Source: Polyangiaceae bacterium
GTDB lineage: Bacteria; Myxococcota_A; Polyangia; Polyangiales; Polyangiaceae
NCBI GenBank assembly: GCA_025936045.1
Contig: JAICUB010000008.1
Span: 1 to 64,000, forward strand
DNA: 64,000 nucleotides
Direction: 5' to 3'
Positions 26,746 to 35,533 of this stretch are shown piece by piece. Both the position numbers and the translations under genes were made by a program. Positions within the stretch are counted from its first letter, which is position 1, and each line of letters opens with the position of its first letter. The notes under the pieces are model-generated. The model made no database searches. It had not been told where the DNA came from and saw only the letters and a list, made by a program, of their open reading frames with translations.

Positions 26746-27666
26746 ATGAACATCATGCACCGATCCGCCCTCACCGGTCTCTCGGCTGTCGTCACCGTGT
26801 CCTTCGCGTTCGCCGTCGCCTGCGGCAACGACGATTCGGGTGGGAACACTGCGAGCGCTGGCGCTGCGGGAAATCACACCGGTGCCGGTCGCGGTGGCGG
26901 TGCGGGCACTGGCAATTCGTTCATGCAGGGCGGTGCAGGTAGGACTCAGAGCGCGGGCACCGGCGGGACACGCAATCCGCAGGGCGGCACGCAGATGGGC
27001 ACCGGCGGCGGCAACAACGGCAGCGTCGACTGCGGCGACAACCCGAAGAACGGCGACTCGTGTCCCGCGCCCGGAAGCTGTCAGAACACGGCCGGCTGCG
27101 AGTGCAGCGCGGGCTCGTTGATGGTCGTCGGTTGCACCAGCGGGCAAGGCGGCACGTCGGGCAGCGCGGGGACCGGCGGGCGTGGTGGGACCGGCGGCAG
27201 CGGCCAGGCGGGGCGTAACGAAGGTGGCCGCACCAGCGGCCGCGGCGGCGACGCGGGCGGCGGCGGCAGCGCCAACGGTGGGCGGGCTGCCAACGGTGGG
27301 CGGGGCGCCACTGCAGGCGGAGGCGGCATTGGAGGCACGAGCAACGGGGGTGCCGGCGGCACGGCGGGCGCCCCGGCGGCGGGCAGCGGCAACGAGGCTG
27401 GCGAGCCCGGCACCGGGGGTATGACCGGCTCGACCGTCGACTGCAACAACACTCCGGTCGACGGCAACCATTGCTCGGGCGGCCCCGGCGCGTGCCCGGT
27501 AGGAGATTGCGTGTGCGGCGGCGACGGTCGGATTGGCTGCCCCGGAGCGGGTCCGGTCGATTGCGACGTGACGCCCGTGGACGGCAATCACTGCACGGGC
27601 GGCCCCGGCGCATGCCCGGCCAGCGATTGCGTCTGCGGCCGGGACGCCGTCATCGCCTGCCCGTAA
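26746..27666 (+). CDS. Gly-rich lipoprotein with Cys-rich repeat modules
   Basis: A 306-residue protein. The signal ends in a FAVAC lipobox (Cys26); ATG 26746 is the preferred start. Most of the rest is Gly-rich low complexity, but three Cys-rich modules break it up: one at about residues 95-130 and two near-identical ones at the C-terminus. In the latter the pattern is VDC-x4-PVDGNHC-x-GGPGACP-x2-DCVCG-x7-CP, giving six Cys each, probably disulfide-bonded. That fits an exported protein, and a VKOR-DsbA type oxidase is encoded next door. Such proteins are typical of Polyangiales; the function is unknown. Confidence 0.75.
   Translation: MNIMHRSALTGLSAVVTVSFAFAVACGNDDSGGNTASAGAAGNHTGAGRGGGAGTGNSFMQGGAGRTQSAGTGGTRNPQGGTQMGTGGGNNGSVDCGDNPKNGDSCPAPGSCQNTAGCECSAGSLMVVGCTSGQGGTSGSAGTGGRGGTGGSGQAGRNEGGRTSGRGGDAGGGGSANGGRAANGGRGATAGGGGIGGTSNGGAGGTAGAPAAGSGNEAGEPGTGGMTGSTVDCNNTPVDGNHCSGGPGACPVGDCVCGGDGRIGCPGAGPVDCDVTPVDGNHCTGGPGACPASDCVCGRDAVIACP
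27436..27663 (+). repeat. Two 108-base Cys-module repeats (120-base period)
   Basis: The segments 27436-27543 and 27556-27663 encode the same 36-residue pattern with PVDGNHC, GGPGACP and DCVCG in the same places. A more divergent third copy is at 27028-27135 (KNGDSC, APGSCQ, GCEC). The equal length and close similarity of the last two point to a recent internal duplication. Confidence 0.85.
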
Positions 27667-27699
27667 CGGCGCGGCGCTCTCAGCTGCCCGTGGGGCGCA

Positions 27700-28854
27700 C
27701 TACGCTCTCGGTGCGCGGGTTTTGCGACGTCCGAACCAGACGCTCGCGCCCGCGGCCGCGACCACGATGGCCGCATACGCCGAGCCCGGAATACCGCGGT
27801 GTGAGCCGGCGGCTGCCTGCTCGAACGCCTCGCGCAGCGCGGGCGCTTCTTCTGCGCCGACGATCATTTTCGAGCCGACGAACGTCGTCGGGAGGCCCTG
27901 AAGCAGCCCGAGGCGCTTGAGCAAGGCCTCGCTGCTCCCCGCGGCCCGATCCGTCTCCGGCGCGTTCATGCACGCTTCGAGCGTCTTGGGGTCGAGCCCG
28001 ACCGACGCGCCCGCTTTGACGAGCCCCGCGGTCGACAAATCTTCCGTCGCCATCAACGCGTTGGCCATCTCCTCGCCGCGACCGCGCGCGACCGCGCAGA
28101 GGTGCGCGCGAGCGGCGCCGCGCGCGAGCGGATGCATCGCGAGCGGCAGATCGAGCCGCACGAAGTGCACGCGCGCTCCGTACTCGTCGATCACCCGTTT
28201 GAGCTCCGGCTGGTACATGCGGCAAAATGGGCACTGAAAATCGACGAATTCGACGACGTTGATCTTGCCGGGCTCGTAGTGCGCGGCGATCTCCCGTGGG
28301 ACGTCAGGCAGGGGTTTCACCGACGGCCACATGAGCGGCGCCGTCACGGCAATCGCGCCGAGCGCGATCCAGCCACCGTCTCGGAGGAGCTCACGGTCAG
28401 CGCCGTCGGCCGCGCTCTCGAGGGCGTGCGCGCCGTCCGCGCCGTTACGGCCGAGTAAGACGAACGCGATGCCCGCGGCACCCGCGACGAGCGCCGCGGA
28501 GTCGACCGTCACGCAGAGGACGCAGAACGCGCCGATCTCGAGCCATTGCAGCGCCAGCAAGCCGAGCGCGAAGGCGCCGCCCGCGATGGCGAGCGGCGCG
28601 GCTGCGTGGCGCCGGGCGCCGGGCAGGAGCGAGAGCGTGAGCACCGCCGTGAAACAGACGAGGCCGAGCGCCGGCAGCGGCACGTTGAGCGGACCGAGGT
28701 GGCTCCACGCGCTCTCGTGGACGGTGCCGCACCCGCTGGTCACGCCGCAGAAGGTCGGAACAGGGCTCAAATAGTCGATCGTGAGCGCGGAGCTCCCGAG
28801 CAGGGCGACGAGCACCGCGGCCCGGAGCACGAGCAGGGCGTGGACTCTGGCCAC
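27700..28854 (-). CDS. VKOR-DsbA fusion: disulfide-forming membrane oxidoreductase
   Basis: A 384-residue fusion. The N-terminal part is a VKOR-family domain with four to five transmembrane helices, the loop Cys pair C36/C42 and the active-site CVLC (C111, C114). After another transmembrane segment (about 160-180) comes a DsbA-like thioredoxin domain with CPFC at 208-211 and a cis-Pro loop region GLPTTFVG. In bacteria VKOR replaces DsbB, passing electrons from the DsbA domain to quinone, so the protein should form disulfides in the periplasm. A C-terminal hydrophobic stretch near 360-375 may be one more anchor. The GTG at 28854 is chosen; the longer TTG frame to 28890 would overlap the divergent rnr start. 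Confidence 0.9.
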   Translation of the reverse strand: MARVHALLVLRAAVLVALLGSSALTIDYLSPVPTFCGVTSGCGTVHESAWSHLGPLNVPLPALGLVCFTAVLTLSLLPGARRHAAAPLAIAGGAFALGLLALQWLEIGAFCVLCVTVDSAALVAGAAGIAFVLLGRNGADGAHALESAADGADRELLRDGGWIALGAIAVTAPLMWPSVKPLPDVPREIAAHYEPGKINVVEFVDFQCPFCRMYQPELKRVIDEYGARVHFVRLDLPLAMHPLARGAARAHLCAVARGRGEEMANALMATEDLSTAGLVKAGASVGLDPKTLEACMNAPETDRAAGSSEALLKRLGLLQGLPTTFVGSKMIVGAEEAPALREAFEQAAAGSHRGIPGSAYAAIVVAAAGASVWFGRRKTRAPRA

Positions 28855-28883
28855 GTCAGAACGTCTAGTGTAAAGGCCCCGCC

Positions 28884-31085
28884 ATGGCAAAAGGCCGAAC
28901 GAGCGCCGCGGGGCGAGACAGCTTCGAAGGGGTGCTAGCGGTGAACCCGCGCGGGTTCGGCTTCGTGGCGGCCGCCGGGCGGGACGACGTCTTCGTGCCG
29001 CCGGACGCCATCGGTGGCGCCTTGCACGGCGACCGCGTGCTCGTCACCGTCACGAACCTGTCGGCGCGGGGTCGCGAAGGACGGGTCGACAAGGTGCTCG
29101 TCCGTCGCAACGCGCGCGTCGCGGGCGTGCTCCGCAAGCGCGGCCGAAGCGCCTGGCTCGAGCCGGACGACTCGCGCATCCGCGGCCCCATCGTGCTCGA
29201 CGCGGTGCCGAAAGGAGCCTCGGACGGGGCCGCCGCGGTCGCCACCATCACGCGCTTCCCCGAGTTCGGCGACGAGAATCCGGAAGGCGAGCTCCTCGAC
29301 GTGCTCGGTCAGCCCGGCGATCCCAACGTCGAGGTGCGCAAGATCCTCATTCGCGAATCGATCGAGGAGCAGCACCCCGAGCCGGCCGTGCGCGAGGCGG
29401 AGGCCATGGCCGCCCGGCTCTCCCGCGCGAGCGGCGCAAAACGCCGCGATTTACGCAGCGTGCCGCTGCCCACCATCGACCCCGAAGACGCGCGCGACCA
29501 CGACGACGCAGTGTGGGTCGAGAAGCTCGCCGACGGGTATCGCGCGTACATCGCGATCGCCGACGTGAGCGAGTACGTCCAGCCCGGCAGCGCCCTCGAC
29601 GACGAGGCGCTCGGGCGCGGGTGCACGATTTATCTGCCGGACCGCGCCATTCCGATGCTGCCCGCGGCGCTCGCGGCCGACCTTTGCTCGCTCTTGCCCG
29701 AGCAGGAGCGTCTCACGCTGTGCGTGATCGTGGACCTCGATCGCGACGGTGGCGTCGAAAGCTTCGAGATCGTCGAAGGGCTGATGCGTTCCCACGCCAT
29801 GCTCACCTACGGCGGTGTGGCCAAGACGCTCGGCTTCACCGAAAACGGCCCCACGAGCACGCAAGCCGAGGCGCTGAAGAAGGGCCTGCGCGTCCTCGAC
29901 GAGCTCGCGCGAAAGCTCAGAAAACGCCGCATGCAGCGCGGCGCGCTCGACCTCGACCTGCCCGAGGCGCGCGTCCTGCTCGACCCGAAGACGGGCGCGC
30001 CCGTCGACGTCGTCCGCCGCGCGCAGGATCCGGGCGTGAAGCGCGCCTACTCGATGATCGAGGAGCTGATGCTGCTCGCGAACGAGACGGTGGCGCGCTT
30101 CCTCGGGCAGAAGAAGAGCCCGGGCGTCTACCGCGTGCACGGCAAGCCCGACGCGACGAAGCTCGAGCGGCTCGGGGTCGTCGCGAAAAAGCTCGGCGTC
30201 GAAATCGATCTCGAATCCCTCGCCGATCCGCTCGGTGTCGCGCGCTTTCTCGCGCGCATCCAGAAGCACCCGCGCAAAAACGTGCTCGAGATGCTGTTGC
30301 TCCGCTCGCTCAAGCAAGCGGTCTACGACACGGGCAACATCGGCCACTTCGGGCTCGCGTCGGAGGCGTACGTGCACTTCACCTCGCCCATCCGGCGCTA
30401 CCCGGACGTCGAGGTGCATCGCGCGGTGAAGCACCTCGTGCGCGGCGGCAAACCGGACAATTCTCCGGAGGCGCTAGACGCGCTCGCGAGCGCCGCGAGT
30501 CGCGCGAGCACGCGCGAGCGCGCGGCCATGGAGGTCGAGCGTGAAGTCGTGGACCTCTACCGCGCGTTGCTCATGCGCGACAGACTGGGCGAAACGCTCG
30601 AGGGCACGGTGACGGCCCTCGTCGGCAGCGGCGTCTACGTCTCGCTCGACGCGCCGTTCGTCGACGTGCTCGTGCGCTTCGAAGCGCTCGGCCCGGACCG
30701 CTACGAAACGAGCAGCGACGAGATCAGCCTCGTCGGTTCACGCTCGGGCGACACCATCTCGCTCGGCGATCGCATGCTCGTGACGATCGACGACGTGGCC
30801 GTGTTGCGTCGTACGGTGTACGCGCGTCGCGTCGTCCCGGAAGCGGTCTTGAAGCAGGTCGGGGAAGAGCGCGCCACGAGCGAACGCAAGCCCGAGCAGC
30901 GCCGCATGGTCCCGCGCCAGCAGGGCCGCACGGTCCAGGTCGGCGAGCGGCGCGGTCCCGGGAGTCCCGGGTTCGGTCGCGGCAGCGGCGGCGGAGCCGG
31001 ACGTAGCGGCGACTCGCGGCAGGGGCGCCGCAACGAGAAGCCGAACCGGCAGCAGCGCGACAAGGGCCGTAAAAAGCGCCGTTAG
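28884..31085 (+). CDS. rnr: Ribonuclease R
   Basis: A 733-residue 3'-5' exoribonuclease of the RNB family. The N-terminal cold-shock-type OB domains begin with FEGVLAVNPRGFGFVAA. The catalytic RNB domain has TIDPEDARDHDDAV (about 198-210), whose Asp residues bind Mg. Then come YVHFTSPIRRYPDVEVHR and the S1 domain (about 570-660, ETLEGTVTALVGSGVYV). The tail from 660 is basic and Gly-rich with QQRDKGRKKRR at the end, as often seen in RNase R. It degrades structured RNA. ATG start at 28884, 29 bases from the divergent VKOR gene. Confidence 0.96.
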   Translation: MAKGRTSAAGRDSFEGVLAVNPRGFGFVAAAGRDDVFVPPDAIGGALHGDRVLVTVTNLSARGREGRVDKVLVRRNARVAGVLRKRGRSAWLEPDDSRIRGPIVLDAVPKGASDGAAAVATITRFPEFGDENPEGELLDVLGQPGDPNVEVRKILIRESIEEQHPEPAVREAEAMAARLSRASGAKRRDLRSVPLPTIDPEDARDHDDAVWVEKLADGYRAYIAIADVSEYVQPGSALDDEALGRGCTIYLPDRAIPMLPAALAADLCSLLPEQERLTLCVIVDLDRDGGVESFEIVEGLMRSHAMLTYGGVAKTLGFTENGPTSTQAEALKKGLRVLDELARKLRKRRMQRGALDLDLPEARVLLDPKTGAPVDVVRRAQDPGVKRAYSMIEELMLLANETVARFLGQKKSPGVYRVHGKPDATKLERLGVVAKKLGVEIDLESLADPLGVARFLARIQKHPRKNVLEMLLLRSLKQAVYDTGNIGHFGLASEAYVHFTSPIRRYPDVEVHRAVKHLVRGGKPDNSPEALDALASAASRASTRERAAMEVEREVVDLYRALLMRDRLGETLEGTVTALVGSGVYVSLDAPFVDVLVRFEALGPDRYETSSDEISLVGSRSGDTISLGDRMLVTIDDVAVLRRTVYARRVVPEAVLKQVGEERATSERKPEQRRMVPRQQGRTVQVGERRGPGSPGFGRGSGGGAGRSGDSRQGRRNEKPNRQQRDKGRKKRR

Positions 31086-31138
31086 GCGTGCGTGCGTGCG
31101 TGCGACGCCGCTAGCGCCGCCGCCCGCAAGACGGCCCG

Positions 31139-31888
31139 TTACGGCGCGCCCGCGTCTTCGCCGCAGTCGCCGATGCGCGCGAGCTCCTTCTGCGCGGTGT
31201 CCTCCACCGCGAGCGTGAGGTCACCGCGCTTGGCGGGGATGGTCCCGCCGTTTTTGAGCTTATCGAGCCGGACGCCGGTCGCGCGCCCGACGGCTTCGCG
31301 CCAAGGAATGTTCGGCGCGGGATAGAGCTCGAGACACTTCGCACCCGCGCCAGCTTGATCGAACGTGAACACGAAGAGCTCGGCGCCGAACTCCGCGCGG
31401 ACGCGCGTCGGATTTTCGGTGACGGTCAGCTTGTAGTTACGCGCCCCCAAATAACTCTTCACGGCAGCGAGCGGCATGTCGATGAGCTCGGGACCGGTGC
31501 AGCGAATCTCTTTGTCGATGCCTGCGTGCTTGTACGCCTGGCCCTTCGGGCAACTCGGATCCCCGTCTTTTTGTAGGCGTTCGAGCTCCGCGGCGCTGAG
31601 CGCGGGCCCGCTTTTGTGCGCGGCCTTGCGCTCGAGCAAGTCGATTTGCGCCGTGATTTGGTGCTTCGCTTCGAGGAGCTTCCCGTGCTCTTCGCCGAGC
31701 TTCGCCTTCTCGCAAGCGTCGAGCGCCGTATCGAGCGCCGGCAGCGCGCCTTTCAAGCTGTCGAGCGAATGCGAGTCGATGTTGGAAACGACGCCCTGCG
31801 CGCTCGTCATCTGCTCGTGACACTTTCGCTCGTCGAGGCAGCCGGTCGCCGCGACGAGCAGGAGCAAGGTGAGGAGTGCGCGCGGCAT
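31139..31888 (-). CDS. Lipoprotein of unknown function
   Basis: A 249-residue protein. The ATG at 31888 gives a short signal with the lipobox AATGC (Cys17). Residues about 25-95 look helical and charged with heptad-like Leu and Ala, probably a coiled coil. Cys residues are spaced through the rest (DPSCPKG, EIRCTG, AKCLEL, GDCGED), fitting an oxidising compartment. It starts 5 bases after the serS stop on the same strand, so they may be co-transcribed, though no functional link is obvious. I recognise no family. Confidence 0.8.
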   Translation of the reverse strand: MPRALLTLLLLVAATGCLDERKCHEQMTSAQGVVSNIDSHSLDSLKGALPALDTALDACEKAKLGEEHGKLLEAKHQITAQIDLLERKAAHKSGPALSAAELERLQKDGDPSCPKGQAYKHAGIDKEIRCTGPELIDMPLAAVKSYLGARNYKLTVTENPTRVRAEFGAELFVFTFDQAGAGAKCLELYPAPNIPWREAVGRATGVRLDKLKNGGTIPAKRGDLTLAVEDTAQKELARIGDCGEDAGAP

Positions 31889-31893
31889 CGTGC

Positions 31894-33201
31894 TCACTTC
31901 GCCGGCACGAGGCGCTCGGTGCCCATGAACGCGCGGAGCGCTTCGGGCACGAGCACGCTGCCGTCCTTTTGTTGGAACTGTTCGAGAATCGCGAGCCAGG
32001 TGCGGCCGATCGCGAGGCCCGAGCCGTTCAGCGTGTGAAGCAAGCGCGGCTTGCCCTTCGGCTCCGGCCGGTAGCGAATTTGCGCGCGCCGGGCCTGAAA
32101 ATCGCCGAACCACGAGCAGCTCGAGATCTCGCGGTACGCCTCCTGCGACGGCAGCCAGACCTCGAGGTCGTAAGACTTCGTGGACGAAAACGTCAGGTCC
32201 GCCGTCACGTGTTCGACGACCCGGTACGCGAGGCCGAGCCGCTTCAGCACGTTCTCCGCGTGGCCGGTCAAGAGCTCGAGCTGTGCCGGTCCGTCTTCCG
32301 GCGCGCAGAAGCGCACGATCTCGACCTTGTCGAACTGGTGCTGACGAATCAGTCCCCGCACGTCGCGGCCGTAGGAGCCGGCCTCGCTGCGGAAGCACGG
32401 GCTGTACGCCGCGTACGCGATCGGAAGCTCGTCGGCTTCGATGATCTCGCCCGCGTGCACGTTCGTCACGGGCACCTCGGCTGTCGGGATCAGGTAGAGC
32501 GCGTCCTTGTCGTTCGGATCGCCGCGGTACGTCTTGAACAGATCCGCCTCGAATTTCGGCAAGTTCCCCGTCCCGCGCAGCGCTTCGGCTTTGACCATGA
32601 ACGGCGGATACACCTCGGTGTAGCCGTGCTCGCGCGTGTGCAAATCGAGCATGAACGTCGCGAGCGCGCGCTCGAGCCGCGCCCCCGCTCCGAACAAGAG
32701 GGAGAAGCGCGCGCCCGAAAGCTTCGCCGCGCGGTCCAAATCCAGAATCCCGAGCGCCTCGCCGATTTCCCAGTGCGCCTTCGGCTTGAAATCGAACTTC
32801 GGCACCTCGCCGACCACGCGCAGGACCGGATTGTCGGCGTCGGTCTTGCCGTCGGGCACGCTCGCGTGCGGCACGTTCGGAATGCCGAGTAACTTCTCGG
32901 AAATCGCGGCCTCGAGCTCCGAGAGCGCCGTCTCACCGCGTTTCACCTCGTCCGAGAGCTTTTTCAGCTCCTCGCGCCGCGCCTGCATCGCTTCGCGGTC
33001 GCCGCTCTTCGCGAGCGCGGCCATGCCGTCGCTCGCCGCGTTGCGCTCCATCTGGAGCTTCTCGGTTTTTTGCACGAGCTCGCGGCGCTTCTTCGCGAGC
33101 TCGGCGACGCCGTCGAGCAACGCCGCGTCGTCCGGTGAGCGGCGTGCGAGCTGGGCTCGGACTTCGTCGAGGTGTTCGGAAACGTGGCGCGCGTCGAGCA
33201 T
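31894..33201 (-). CDS. serS: Serine--tRNA ligase
   Basis: A 435-residue class II synthetase. The N-terminal antiparallel coiled-coil arm that contacts tRNA-Ser covers about 1-110 (MLDARHVSEHLDEVRAQL, then LVQKTEKLQMERN). The catalytic core has TAEVPVTN, motif 2 in SPCFRSEAGSYGRDVRGLIRQHQF, SYDLEVWLPSQ and motif 3 in HTLNGSGLAIGRT. The length fits the family. The ATG at 33201 is chosen, because MLDARHV is the conserved start and the 22 residues upstream are not. Confidence 0.97.
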   Translation of the reverse strand: MLDARHVSEHLDEVRAQLARRSPDDAALLDGVAELAKKRRELVQKTEKLQMERNAASDGMAALAKSGDREAMQARREELKKLSDEVKRGETALSELEAAISEKLLGIPNVPHASVPDGKTDADNPVLRVVGEVPKFDFKPKAHWEIGEALGILDLDRAAKLSGARFSLLFGAGARLERALATFMLDLHTREHGYTEVYPPFMVKAEALRGTGNLPKFEADLFKTYRGDPNDKDALYLIPTAEVPVTNVHAGEIIEADELPIAYAAYSPCFRSEAGSYGRDVRGLIRQHQFDKVEIVRFCAPEDGPAQLELLTGHAENVLKRLGLAYRVVEHVTADLTFSSTKSYDLEVWLPSQEAYREISSCSWFGDFQARRAQIRYRPEPKGKPRLLHTLNGSGLAIGRTWLAILEQFQQKDGSVLVPEALRAFMGTERLVPAK

Positions 33202-33235
33202 GTGAAGATTCTCCGAAAAGGATCGCGGAGGGCGA

Positions 33236-33775
33236 TCAGTAGCCGACGCCGACCCCGACGCCCACACCCACGCCGATGGCGATGCCGGACTCGCGGCGAA
33301 CGTAGCTTCTGAGCGCGACGATGTGCGTCAAGAACGTGCAGGTGCGGAGCGCGGGGCCGTTGCAACCCGACCAGACGCCGCCGGGGGCCCGCGAGCCGTC
33401 CGCGTCGAAGTAAATCACCTCGCCGTTCGGCGCCACGGAAAGCCACGCCGTGCCGCTGCCGGGCGGCGAGGCGTTCGACACGCCGACTTGGCCGAGCAGG
33501 CGATCGTCCGTGCCGACCACGCGCCCGTCCGGGAACAGCATCGCAACCGGCTCGTTGTCGCTATCCACGACTCGACCCACCCGATCGATCGTGAAGACCA
33601 AGTGGCCGTCTTCGAGCACCTCGCCGTTCGGGCGCACGTCGATCGCCGTCGCCTCGCCGCGGTTCCAGTGCGCGGCGGGAATCACGAGCGGTGCGCCGCC
33701 TTCGACCCAATGCGGCGGCGCGCTCGGAGCGCAGCCGAAAACGAGGAGCGTGAGGGCCAAAAGCGCGATTCGCAC
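33236..33775 (-). CDS. Small lipoprotein with Gly-Val repeat tail
   Basis: A 179-residue protein. The GTG at 33775 gives a signal with the lipobox LVFGC; the open frame extends to 33823, but those residues (PHPKTQTNES) do not look like a signal. The middle part has repeated short strands with turns such as RPNGEVLEDGHL, FPDGRVVGTDD and APNGEVIYFD, which could form a small beta-propeller-like or beta-sheet domain. The C-terminus ends in a run of Gly-Val pairs and Tyr. It lies 34 bases upstream of serS on the same strand. I do not recognise the family. Confidence 0.72.
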   Translation of the reverse strand: MRIALLALTLLVFGCAPSAPPHWVEGGAPLVIPAAHWNRGEATAIDVRPNGEVLEDGHLVFTIDRVGRVVDSDNEPVAMLFPDGRVVGTDDRLLGQVGVSNASPPGSGTAWLSVAPNGEVIYFDADGSRAPGGVWSGCNGPALRTCTFLTHIVALRSYVRRESGIAIGVGVGVGVGVGY

Positions 33776-33929
33776 CGGCGAAGGATAGCGCGACTCGTTT
33801 GTTTGGGTTTTTGGGTGGGGCACGGCGCGGTCCGGCTGCGGCCCGCGTCACCCTGGGCGGGCCTGACCCACGCGGGTCGAACGCCGGAATTTTGGCTGTT
33901 TTCGGTCGGCGGGCTACGAAAGCAAGTCC

Positions 33930-34652
33930 GTGGTTCCGCGTAGAGCCGTCTCCGAGTTTCCGAACGACAACCCCGAGCTTCACGACGGGCTCGTCTGGAC
34001 ATGTCCCGAGCTCCGCGGGCGCGCGCTCCCGACACTGCGCATGCGTCCCCTCGCAGGCGCGCTCCCGCGTGTGATTGGTCCCTCGTGGTGGCTCGACCCG
34101 GAACCGACTCTTGCGGACGAGCCGCACGTCACGGACGAGCCGCACGTCACGGACGAGCCGCGCGTCACGGACGAGCGGCACGTCACGGACGAGCCGCTCG
34201 TCACCGAGGTTCGGCCGGTCGTGGAGGCAGCTCCGTTGCCGCGTGCCGAACACGCTACGCCCTTCGAGCGCTTCGTCGAGGCCGTCGCGGGCGTCGCCTT
34301 GAACCGGGGTGCCACGCGCGCCGCGGTCGCGATCACGGCCCTCCTCGCCGATGGCCGCCTGATGCAGGGCGGCGTCGATCCAAGCCTGCGCGCCGAGCTC
34401 GTTCGCCGCAAAATTCTCGCGCCCGACAGCGGTCACGCGAGCCCCGAGCTCGCGCTGGCGATCCAAGCCTGGCGCGCCGTGCTCGACGGCACCGGGGGCG
34501 ATCTTTCCGGCTGCGGCAATGCCACCCTCGACACCTGGGCGGCCGAGCTCCTCGCCGCGCTCACGAACGCGCCGCGCACGGACGTAGCCGAGCTCAAACG
34601 CGAGCTCCGTCGCGCGGGCATCGCCGCGTTCGGCTTGCTGGCGGTCGCGTAG
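33930..34652 (+). CDS. Hypothetical protein with DEPHVT repeats
   Basis: A 240-residue protein, GTG start. Residues about 63-93 contain five copies of a six-residue unit (DEPHVT and variants), followed by a mostly helical C-terminal region (about 105-240) with no family I recognise. There is no signal peptide or transmembrane segment. The C-terminal part keeps the organism's codon pattern, which supports a real gene. It is convergent with the trypsin-like gene, with 16 bases between the two stops. Confidence 0.6.
   Translation: MVPRRAVSEFPNDNPELHDGLVWTCPELRGRALPTLRMRPLAGALPRVIGPSWWLDPEPTLADEPHVTDEPHVTDEPRVTDERHVTDEPLVTEVRPVVEAAPLPRAEHATPFERFVEAVAGVALNRGATRAAVAITALLADGRLMQGGVDPSLRAELVRRKILAPDSGHASPELALAIQAWRAVLDGTGGDLSGCGNATLDTWAAELLAALTNAPRTDVAELKRELRRAGIAAFGLLAVA
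34116..34205 (+). repeat. 18-base tandem repeat, five units
   Basis: Five consecutive copies of GACGAGCCGCACGTCACG and single-base variants run from 34116 to 34205. Units 1 and 2 are identical; the others differ by one or two bases. The repeat stays in frame and encodes Asp-Glu-Pro-x-Val-Thr. Confidence 0.9.
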
Positions 34653-34668
34653 CTGCTCCGCGGCGCGG

Positions 34669-35391
34669 CTACTCGCCGCCCCGCTCGACGCGATTCAAGC
34701 CCGCTTCGATGTGCTCGCGCCGCTGCCTCGCCGAAGCGATGAGCGTCTCGATCGATAAATTCGGGTCGCCCCAGAGGGCTGCCGCGGGCGCGGGCTGCTT
34801 GAGCGGAACGCTGACGGGCGCCGCGCGGAGTAGCGAGAGGATACGACCCCGGCCGGCAAAATAGCCGCATCGAGCGTCGTTGCCGACGGCGATGCCGACG
34901 AGCCGCCCCGCGTCGTCCCAGAGTCCGGAGCCGGACATGCCGAGGTCGAGCCGCTCCGTCTGGACGAAGCCGTCGCGCGTATCGAGCGGGTGCCGCTTCG
35001 CGATCGTCCATGGGGCGGGCACGTGCGTGACGAGCGTCGTCGCATGCTCGAATTCGACGTTGCCTTGCTCGATGATCGCGGGGACGAACCCGCTGCCCGA
35101 GAAGACGGCGAGGTCCGAGGTCACTTCGCGTGCCACCACGACCCCGAAGGCGGTGCGATCGGCGTGCCCGTCGTGCGTCGCGGTCACGTACGTCACCGCG
35201 CCCTCCGAGACACAATGATTCGCCGTGACGGCGAGCGAAGGTGTCACCGCGACCGCGCCGCAGGTGACTCCGTCGGCTCCGAGAATCGCGAGCGTCGGCT
35301 CGTCGCCCATGCTCGGCGCCACGGGCGGGGGCGCCTCCGCGCAGGCGACGAGACTCAGGAATGAGCAGAAAATCCAGGGAGTTTTGAGCAT
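34669..35391 (-). CDS. Trypsin-like serine protease lipoprotein
   Basis: A 240-residue secreted protein. A signal with a LVAC lipobox (Cys17) precedes a chymotrypsin-fold domain whose triad can be traced: His59 in TANHC, Asp93 in TSDLAVF and Ser153 in GMSGSGLWDD. Cys44 and Cys60 could form the usual disulfide next to the His. The ATG at 35391 is chosen, since the upstream open frame lacks a signal. It probably cleaves proteins in the envelope or outside the cell. It is separated from the Liv-type operon by about 140 bases. Confidence 0.85.
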   Translation of the reverse strand: MLKTPWIFCSFLSLVACAEAPPPVAPSMGDEPTLAILGADGVTCGAVAVTPSLAVTANHCVSEGAVTYVTATHDGHADRTAFGVVVAREVTSDLAVFSGSGFVPAIIEQGNVEFEHATTLVTHVPAPWTIAKRHPLDTRDGFVQTERLDLGMSGSGLWDDAGRLVGIAVGNDARCGYFAGRGRILSLLRAAPVSVPLKQPAPAAALWGDPNLSIETLIASARQRREHIEAGLNRVERGGE

Positions 35392-35533
35392 GGGTTCGCC
35401 TTCGGAGGGAGCTTCCGTCGGTGCGCTCGAGGCGGCCCACCGGACCGCTTCTGCTGCAACTCCCCCTTCTGTTGCGAAGCCCCGCTCCTCCATTCGAACC
35501 GAAGCAGCGAACCGTCGGGCGGGGCGGCTCAGG

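Noticed and set aside
29451-30434. A 327-codon minus-strand frame inside rnr.
   Set aside because: It lies opposite conserved RNB-domain codons of RNase R and has no similarity of its own.
31085-31105. Run of GCGT tetranucleotides after rnr.
   Set aside because: Only about five units with no flanking structure; too short to be meaningful in such GC-rich DNA.
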